From the NCBI GenBank assembly GCA_024763555.1, contig JANTFG010000005.1:1-32084 (forward strand): a stretch of DNA of 32,084 nucleotides. Direction: 5' to 3'. Under the pieces are notes generated by a model. That model was given only the letters and a program-made list of their open reading frames with translations. It made no database searches and had not been told where the DNA came from. The DNA comes from Thermoanaerobaculales bacterium. Its GTDB lineage: Bacteria > Acidobacteriota > Thermoanaerobaculia > Thermoanaerobaculales > Sulfomarinibacteraceae. This document shows, piece by piece, positions 26,371 through 32,084 of this stretch (positions are counted from its first letter, which is position 1; every line of letters begins with the position of its first letter). Both the position numbers and the translations under genes were made by a program.

Positions 26371-27733
26371 CAGTCTTCTCCTCAGAGTTGAATAGAGCGT
26401 CGCCGGTGATCAGGCGCAGACTGAGATCCGTGGCGCGCAGCTGGGTCTCAGCATTCAGCAGCTGATGGTGGGCGGTGTTGGCTGCGGCCTCGGCATCGAG
26501 CAGCTCGCGGTTGCTGATTAGTTGTTCCTCGTATCTGAGACGGGCCAGTCGGACGGCCTCCTGAGCCGCGTGATCAGCCGCCCGTGCCGCAACGAGGCTT
26601 TGTTGGGCGGACACGGAGGCGTTTGAAGCCTCCTCGACCTGCCGTATGATCGTGCGATGGAGCTCTTCAAGGTTGGCTCTCGAAGCCCGGACTTCAGCAT
26701 CGACGGAAGCGGCGAGAGCTTTCGACAATCCGCCGTCGAGGATGGGTATTCGGAGCGCCAGGGCCGCTGAGAAATTGTCCTTGTGGAGCTGGTAGCTGTC
26801 GTCGAGATGAGATGCCTCGGCATGAGCAATCAGCATCGGGTGGGTGTCGGCCCGCAGGGCGTCTGCGCGGGCCTCGAGGGCCTTGATCTGGTGGCGGAGC
26901 GCCCTGATCTCCTCGCGGTGATCAATGGCGCGGCTGATGAGATCCTCTTCGTCGGCTGCTCCGCTGTGCGGCGGTGGAAGGGGACTCAGCTGGTTGACCT
27001 TGACGCCTGTGAGTTCCTCCAGTGCCGCCATGGAGTTCCGCTTCATCGAGCGTACCTGGATGAGCTGGAGGCGGGCTGCTTCCAATGCCGCCCGGGCCTG
27101 ATGCTGGTCCGAAAAAGGAATCTGTTCCTCCCGAACCAGAGCGCTGATCTGTCTCAGCAGTTCCTCATAGCGCTCGACTTCCTTCTTCGCAGTTTCGACG
27201 AGGCGGCTCGCGACGCGTGCCTGGGCATAGACTGTCGTTGTCTGGAGATCGACGGCCCTGCGGGCGGCGTCTCGGGCGGCTTTCGCGGCATCTTCGGCGT
27301 GACCTGTGGAGATCAGGGCTCTGCGGCTGCGTCCGCCATCCCAGATTACCTGATCGACGCTCAGACTGCTCGTCCAGACGAAGCGTTCACCGCCGACCAG
27401 GGGAAGGGGGACGGGATTGCCGAGATCTCCGGCGGGGATGAGAAAACCCGGATCCGAGGCGAGGTATCGCGCGCCTCCGGAGAGGGCCAGCTTGGGTCGG
27501 AGATAGCTCTTGGCCTGCCTTTTTTCTGCTGAGGCCCTGTCGATGGCCGCCTCGGCCTGTTCCACCGCCGGGCCCTGGCCGGCGAGCTGGATCGCCTGCT
27601 GCAGACTGAGGGTGTCGTGAGGCGATTCTGCCGGCGTCTGAGCATCGGCTGCAGGGATCCTGAGGAGGCAGAGTGCCGCTACGAATAACAGTGGCAAAAC
27701 TGTCCCTGTTCGGAGATTCCGTGAAATATTCAT
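26360..27733 (-). CDS. Outer membrane efflux protein (TolC family)
   Basis: Signal peptide and OEP-family repeats; LRIPILDGGLSKA, RLRYEEQLISNRELLDAEAAANTA. Confidence 0.92.
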   Translation of the reverse strand: MNISRNLRTGTVLPLLFVAALCLLRIPAADAQTPAESPHDTLSLQQAIQLAGQGPAVEQAEAAIDRASAEKRQAKSYLRPKLALSGGARYLASDPGFLIPAGDLGNPVPLPLVGGERFVWTSSLSVDQVIWDGGRSRRALISTGHAEDAAKAARDAARRAVDLQTTTVYAQARVASRLVETAKKEVERYEELLRQISALVREEQIPFSDQHQARAALEAARLQLIQVRSMKRNSMAALEELTGVKVNQLSPLPPPHSGAADEEDLISRAIDHREEIRALRHQIKALEARADALRADTHPMLIAHAEASHLDDSYQLHKDNFSAALALRIPILDGGLSKALAASVDAEVRASRANLEELHRTIIRQVEEASNASVSAQQSLVAARAADHAAQEAVRLARLRYEEQLISNRELLDAEAAANTAHHQLLNAETQLRATDLSLRLITGDALFNSEEKTDEG

Positions 27734-27739
27734 AGTGAA

Positions 27740-28321
27740 TCAACTCCGTTTCATGATTCCAAAAAAGAGAATGTCGAGCATCTCGTCCAGTCGACGGCGG
27801 ATGATCTCCGGGTCGTCCTCGAAGATCAGGGTGCTGACGAGCTGGGTTGCGACCAGTTGGATGCCGCGGGCGAGGCTCTCCTCCGGTGATTTTCGAAAGA
27901 CCCCTCCCGCTTCGCCCAGTTCGAGAATTTCTTCGAAGAGTTTTCGCTCGTCGATGAGGAACTGCCGCTCGTGGTCTTCATAAAGGCACTTCAACTCCTG
28001 GTTGACTTCACCGGTCAGATCCAGGGTGCGCCTCAGGCTGCGGATATGCTCGATTTTGGCCAGGAGGGCTTGGCGGAGTTTCTCCTCGGGTCTTCGGATT
28101 TCCTCGACGGCTTGCCTCATCGCCAGGAGGATTTTCTTCTCCTCCTGTTCAAAACTGGCGTCGATGATGTTCATTTTTCCGCCGGGAAAGTGGTAGTACA
28201 GCGCCGCCTTGGTCACGCCGAGGGGTCGGGCAATGTCTTCTAAAGAGGTTTTTCGAAAGCCATGCCTTGCAAAGACCCTCTGAGCTTCCCGGAGGATAAG
28301 GTCGCGATTGAGTTTCGCCAT
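27740..28321 (-). CDS. TetR/AcrR family transcriptional regulator
   Basis: N-terminal HTH LREAQRVFARHGFRKTSLEDIARPLGVTKAALYYHFPGGKMNII. Confidence 0.95.
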   Translation of the reverse strand: MAKLNRDLILREAQRVFARHGFRKTSLEDIARPLGVTKAALYYHFPGGKMNIIDASFEQEEKKILLAMRQAVEEIRRPEEKLRQALLAKIEHIRSLRRTLDLTGEVNQELKCLYEDHERQFLIDERKLFEEILELGEAGGVFRKSPEESLARGIQLVATQLVSTLIFEDDPEIIRRRLDEMLDILFFGIMKRS

Positions 28322-28344
28322 GCCGGGCCCTCCCTTCTTGACGG

Positions 28345-28363
28345 GGTATTTTAATAAAATACC
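28345..28363. promoter_or_regulatory. Palindromic candidate TetR operator GGTATTTT-AAT-AAAATACC
   Basis: Perfect 8-bp arms, 24 bp upstream of the tetR-type start codon at 28321. Confidence 0.65.
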
Positions 28364-28424
28364 GTAAAGGTAAAATAGTTAGTTACGAGAATTTTGTCAA
28401 GGGGGCGTCGTGCGCGATCGGCGG

Positions 28425-28610
28425 TCATCCGGAAAAAATGTGACGCATCACCCTTGCGGCTTTCTGATGATCAACCGTCCCGATGGATTTCAATAGCCTG
28501 AGGTGGACGTCGACTTCGCGGGCTGAACCAAGCGCCACACGAAAGTGTACTGCCGGTCTTTTCCGGAGCGCCCCCGGCCTTCCGCTGAATTTGCCGGAAC
28601 ATCCCACGAC
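28425..28610 (-). pseudogene. Frameshifted 3' remnant of a four-helix-bundle (S23 / avd-like) gene
   Basis: One frame reads DVPANSAEGRGRSGKDRQY; another continues HFRVALGSAREVDVHLRLLKSIG, together matching the family pattern PANIAEG.GR..KD..HFLRIALGSA.E...HL.L...G. Confidence 0.6.
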
Positions 28611-28733
28611 CGCATAGGTTTCGGCGACCGCCTCCCAGCTCCTGCTTCTGTTCCTGCTCCGGCTCCCTGCCCTTCCCCCCGGCACGAAGTTCCGCTATGC
28701 TGTTTCCATCGCAATGGATGATATGGAGGTTCT

Positions 28734-29231
28734 ATGAGTGTTCCCACCCCCCCACCGCCGATTGACCCGCCGTCCTATGGCACACCGGCGCCGCCACCGT
28801 CCTTCGAGGGAGGAGGCGGAGGAAAGCAGGTCGCCATGGACAAAGTCAAGGGTCCGGCCATTTCGCTGATGGTCGTTGCCGGCCTGAGTTTTGTTCTGGA
28901 AATCCTTAACATTCTGGCCAATCTTCTCGGCGTTTCCCTCATGGGCGCTCAGGATATGTCCCAGTTTGAGGGGATGAAAGGTATGGAGTGGCTGGCTCCC
29001 CTGATGAGCGGAGGTTTTGTCGTGATCTTTGGAGTGATCGGGCTGGCCGCGATGGGCCTGATCTTCTTCGGGGCGATGAAGATGAAGGCGCTCGAGAGTT
29101 ACGGCTTGGCCATGACGGCTGCCATCCTTTCGATGATTCCATGTTTCACGGTCTGCTGCCTTGGAATTCCCTTTGGAATTTGGGCTCTGGTTGTGCTGCT
29201 CAACGACGAGGTGAAGTCCGCCTTTGACTAG
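28734..29231 (+). CDS. Small membrane protein (proline-rich N-terminus, about 4 TM segments)
   Basis: MSVPTPPPPIDPPSYGTPAPPP followed by hydrophobic segments; RBS GGAGG near 28727. Confidence 0.78.
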   Translation: MSVPTPPPPIDPPSYGTPAPPPSFEGGGGGKQVAMDKVKGPAISLMVVAGLSFVLEILNILANLLGVSLMGAQDMSQFEGMKGMEWLAPLMSGGFVVIFGVIGLAAMGLIFFGAMKMKALESYGLAMTAAILSMIPCFTVCCLGIPFGIWALVVLLNDEVKSAFD

Positions 29232-29667
29232 ACATGATGTCAGGCCCGGGCCTGAGGCCCCGGCCTCAGGTCACCGGCTGCTCTTTCTGATCACCTCGGG
29301 GATGCTCATGCTGGCTGTCCTCCTGGGTCAGCTTCAGAGATTGCTTCCTTCGGCCTCGATTTCCCGGCTTCCAGTACTCTGCGCCTTTCGCAGAACGACG
29401 GGAATTCCCTGCCCGGGTTGCGGTCTGACGCGATCCTGGGTGGCCATCGGGGGCGGTGACCTTCATCAGAGTCTGCACGACCACCGCCTGGGCTGGCTGG
29501 TCATGCTCTACGTCTTCCTCCAGGCCCTCCGGCATGGACTCTGGCTGAGATTTCCTCGACTCAGGAATGGAATCGATCGCCTGGGAAGGTACCTGGACTG
29601 GGGAATTCTCCTGCTGGCCGGCGGGCTATTTGTGAACTGGTTTCTGCTCATCGGGCTCGGGATTTAA
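29224..29667 (+). CDS. DUF2752 family membrane protein
   Basis: Motif GIPCPGCGLTRSW with flanking hydrophobic helices; TTG start or a downstream ATG possible. Confidence 0.82.
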   Translation: MTRHDVRPGPEAPASGHRLLFLITSGMLMLAVLLGQLQRLLPSASISRLPVLCAFRRTTGIPCPGCGLTRSWVAIGGGDLHQSLHDHRLGWLVMLYVFLQALRHGLWLRFPRLRNGIDRLGRYLDWGILLLAGGLFVNWFLLIGLGI

Positions 29668-29867
29668 AGATCGGAAGGGAATCTCCGGCGGAAAGAGACG
29701 GCAGAGCACTATTACTGGAGCCGGATCTGCGGCCGGAGTCCGGCGCGGCGGGTGCCCTTGAGATGAGGAGCGACGTCGGCGAGTTCCCGAAGCGAAACGG
29801 ATTCCACCGGGCTCCGTATACTGAAAAAGAGAGATGAGAGATGCTTGATTCTCGAGGAGTCTGAAGA

Positions 29868-30827
29868 ATGCAGAGTGTTCCCCCAACCGCCCTGGCCCGA
29901 TTGAGAAAGCTCCATGCTTCGGTCATCCGGGTTATCCGAGGGAAATCGGAGATCGTCGATCTGGTCATGGCCGCCCTCCTGGCCCATGGCCATGTCCTGC
30001 TTGAAGATGTCCCGGGTGTGGGAAAGACGACGCTGGCGCAGGCCCTCGCCCGTTCCGTCGATCTGCTCTTCCACCGGATCCAGTTCACTTCGGACACCTT
30101 GCCCTCCGACCTCATCGGGGTCTCGGTTTACCGGAAGGAACAGGAGCGCTTCGAGTTCATCAGGGGGCCGCTTTTCGCCAATGTTGTCCTGGCGGATGAG
30201 ATCAACCGGGCGACGCCGAGGACGCAGTCGGCCCTGCTGGAAGCCATGAGCGAGGGCGCGGTGACCGTTGACGGCGTTCGGATGGAGCTGCCGAGGCCAT
30301 TCCTGGTCATTGCAACCCAGAATCCCGTCGAGGCAACGGGGACCTATGAGCTGCCGGAATCCCAGATGGACCGTTTCCTGATGCGTCTTTCCATGGGATA
30401 TCCCGGACCCGAGGAAGAGCTCGAGTTGCTGGTTTCCGGTGGGGTCGAACCCGAGCTGGATGCTCTGTCGCCGGTGCTTTCCGCTCGTGAGGTGCTGGAT
30501 TTGCAGCGTCTCGTCTCCGAGGTCTACATCGATGATCCCCTGCGGCCCTACCTGCTCTCCATCGTCGAGCGGACCCGCAGGAGCGGAGAGCTTCTCCTGG
30601 GGGTTTCGACCCGCGGTGCACTGGCGTGGCAGGCCTGCGCCCGGTCTCTCGCCCTGCTTCGGGGACGCTCCTTTCTGACGCCGGATGATCTGCTGGATAC
30701 GGCAGTTCCCGTTCTCGCCCATCGTGTCATTCCCGCAGATCTCCAGACGGGTGGAGAACTCGATCGATCCCGGAGCCAGAATCGAATCATCCAGGATATT
30801 CTCCGGGATGTCCCGGTCCCCCGCTGA
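29868..30827 (+). CDS. MoxR-family AAA+ ATPase
   Basis: GHVLLEDVPGVGKTTLAQALA, FANVVLADEINRATPRTQSALLEAMSE, PFLVIATQNPVEATGTYELPESQMDRFL. Confidence 0.97.
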   Translation: MQSVPPTALARLRKLHASVIRVIRGKSEIVDLVMAALLAHGHVLLEDVPGVGKTTLAQALARSVDLLFHRIQFTSDTLPSDLIGVSVYRKEQERFEFIRGPLFANVVLADEINRATPRTQSALLEAMSEGAVTVDGVRMELPRPFLVIATQNPVEATGTYELPESQMDRFLMRLSMGYPGPEEELELLVSGGVEPELDALSPVLSAREVLDLQRLVSEVYIDDPLRPYLLSIVERTRRSGELLLGVSTRGALAWQACARSLALLRGRSFLTPDDLLDTAVPVLAHRVIPADLQTGGELDRSRSQNRIIQDILRDVPVPR

Positions 30828-30835
30828 GGAGGGAA

Positions 30836-31798
30836 ATGAGCCTTCGGGAAGACTATGCCGGTTTTCGACTTCGGCTGACGCGCTGGGGTGGACTCTTCCT
30901 TCTCATGGTTCTGCTGGCGGGTTTCGCCGCAGTCAATACCGGGAATAACGGCCTGATGCTGGTTGTCGCCGTAGCCCTGGGCTCCTATATCGTTTCGGGA
31001 ATCTGGTCGCGCCAGATTCTCGGGAAGATTCGGATCCGGGTTCGGAAGCCCCGGGAGATTTTTGCCGGACGACCGGTGGATTTTCCTTTCGAGGCCGAAA
31101 ATCTCTCCGGGATCTTCCCTGCCTGCGGACTCCTGATCAGAAGTCTCGAAGGGATGGCCGTAGGGGGGATTGAAAGCCTGCCGCCTCGCGGTCGCGCGGA
31201 GTCTTCGCTCCGGGATATCTTCGGGCATCGGGGACCTCGGCGGGCCGGCCCATGGAGGGTGGAGGTCCTCCTGCCGCTCGGCTTCTTTCTCAAGAGTAAG
31301 GAGATTCCCGGTCCGGGTGAGATTCTTGTATATCCGGAGATTCTTCCGGGCGCCCTTCGGCGGAGGGAAGCCGAAGGCATGAGTCGTGGCGTGACGCGGT
31401 GGACCGGACGCGGCCGCGAGGGAGAGGTCTTTCAGCTCCGGGACTTCGACGAGGCGGATGATGCCCGCCAGATCCACTGGAAGCAGAGCGCCCGCCAGGA
31501 TCGTTTGATCGCCGTCGATCGCAGGAATTCTCGAAATCGTCCCCTGGTTCTCCGCCTGGATCCACTTGCGATCGATCCGAGGGATGAGGAGGCCTGTCGC
31601 CGATTTGAAGCGCAGATTTCCGCCTGTACGGCGGAGATTCTGCGGAAGCTCAACATGGGTGAGGCGATCGCGCTTCAGCTGGGAGAGCGAATGCTCGGTC
31701 CTGTTGCCGAGAGGGCTTCAGCTTCTATTCTTCTCGAGGCGCTGGCGGGGCTTCAGGCGGGGGTCTCGGGATGGGATGGCGCCTTCCATGCGGAGTGA
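30836..31798 (+). CDS. DUF58 family protein
   Basis: Two N-terminal TM segments, RDFDEADDARQIHWKQSARQDRLIAVD motif; downstream of MoxR. Confidence 0.93.
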   Translation: MSLREDYAGFRLRLTRWGGLFLLMVLLAGFAAVNTGNNGLMLVVAVALGSYIVSGIWSRQILGKIRIRVRKPREIFAGRPVDFPFEAENLSGIFPACGLLIRSLEGMAVGGIESLPPRGRAESSLRDIFGHRGPRRAGPWRVEVLLPLGFFLKSKEIPGPGEILVYPEILPGALRRREAEGMSRGVTRWTGRGREGEVFQLRDFDEADDARQIHWKQSARQDRLIAVDRRNSRNRPLVLRLDPLAIDPRDEEACRRFEAQISACTAEILRKLNMGEAIALQLGERMLGPVAERASASILLEALAGLQAGVSGWDGAFHAE

Positions 31799-32084
31799 GT
31801 CCGGATCGGCGCCGGTGTGGAGACGGCGGGCGGCCCTGCTCCTGCTCTGGGCTCTTCTACCCCTGCCTTTCCTCTACATCATTCTGCCGCCCTTCTGGAT
31901 GCTGGGCGCCCTGGTGTGTCTCTGGAGAGTCCTGGACGCCGATCGCCGCTGGTCTCCCTCGAATGCGCTGCTCAACGTCCTGGCAGTACTCTCCCTGCTC
32001 CTTGTCGTGGCGGCGGGGGGGCTTCGGATCGGGCCGCTTCGACCCCTCGGGCATCTCCTGATCCTGCTCAGTACGCTGAAGATG
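31776..32084 (+). CDS. Membrane protein, probable N-terminus of a TgpA/DUF3488 transglutaminase-type protein (truncated at window end)
   Basis: MAPSMRSESGSAPVWRRRAALLLLWALLPLPFLYIILPPFWMLGALVCLWRVLDADRRWSPSNALLNVLAVLSLLLVVAAGGLRIGPLRPLGHLLILLSTLKM..., open to the edge; the track lists only the wrong-frame ORF 31771-32061. Confidence 0.8.
   Translation, partial: MAPSMRSESGSAPVWRRRAALLLLWALLPLPFLYIILPPFWMLGALVCLWRVLDADRRWSPSNALLNVLAVLSLLLVVAAGGLRIGPLRPLGHLLILLSTLKM

Noticed and set aside
26783-27532. 249-aa plus-strand ORF
   Set aside because: Antisense to the TolC-family gene.
29712-30722. 336-aa minus-strand ORF
   Set aside because: Antisense shadow of the MoxR gene; low-complexity basic/Gln composition and no motif.

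Overview
The window is a GC-rich bacterial chromosomal segment with about 25 coding regions. No rRNA, tRNA, CRISPR array or intact transposase was recognised. Left arm (1-7.6 kb): an ABC exporter pair translationally coupled to a secreted DUF2961/GH172-like protein, a MgtC/DUF4010 membrane protein, an inositol-monophosphatase-family enzyme and three small or secreted hypotheticals. Middle (8.1-15.2 kb): a mosaic secreted repeat protein, a cardiolipin synthase, an APC-like permease, and a PAS-GAF-HD-GYP signalling gene split by an exact 19-bp tandem duplication. Secretome island (15.2-22.7 kb): a parallel beta-helix protein, a 13-Asp-box beta-propeller protein, a 48-aa ORF absent from the ORF track (signal peptide plus C-terminal motif only), and three tandem divergent secreted paralogs ended by a clear intrinsic terminator. 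Three proteins here share a C-terminal F-x-D-[GS]-F-E-[SA]-G-x3-[AG]-W motif, and diverged TTACAAGGGAC...ACTCAGCA repeats flank two non-coding patches. Right arm (22.7-32 kb): a YCII-like double-domain lipoprotein, a TetR/TolC/HlyD/DHA2-MFS efflux operon with a palindromic candidate operator, a frameshifted four-helix-bundle (S23/avd-like) remnant, two small membrane proteins, and a MoxR-DUF58-transglutaminase-type cluster whose last gene runs off the end and is missing from the ORF track. Family names come from motif recognition only; no searches were run.
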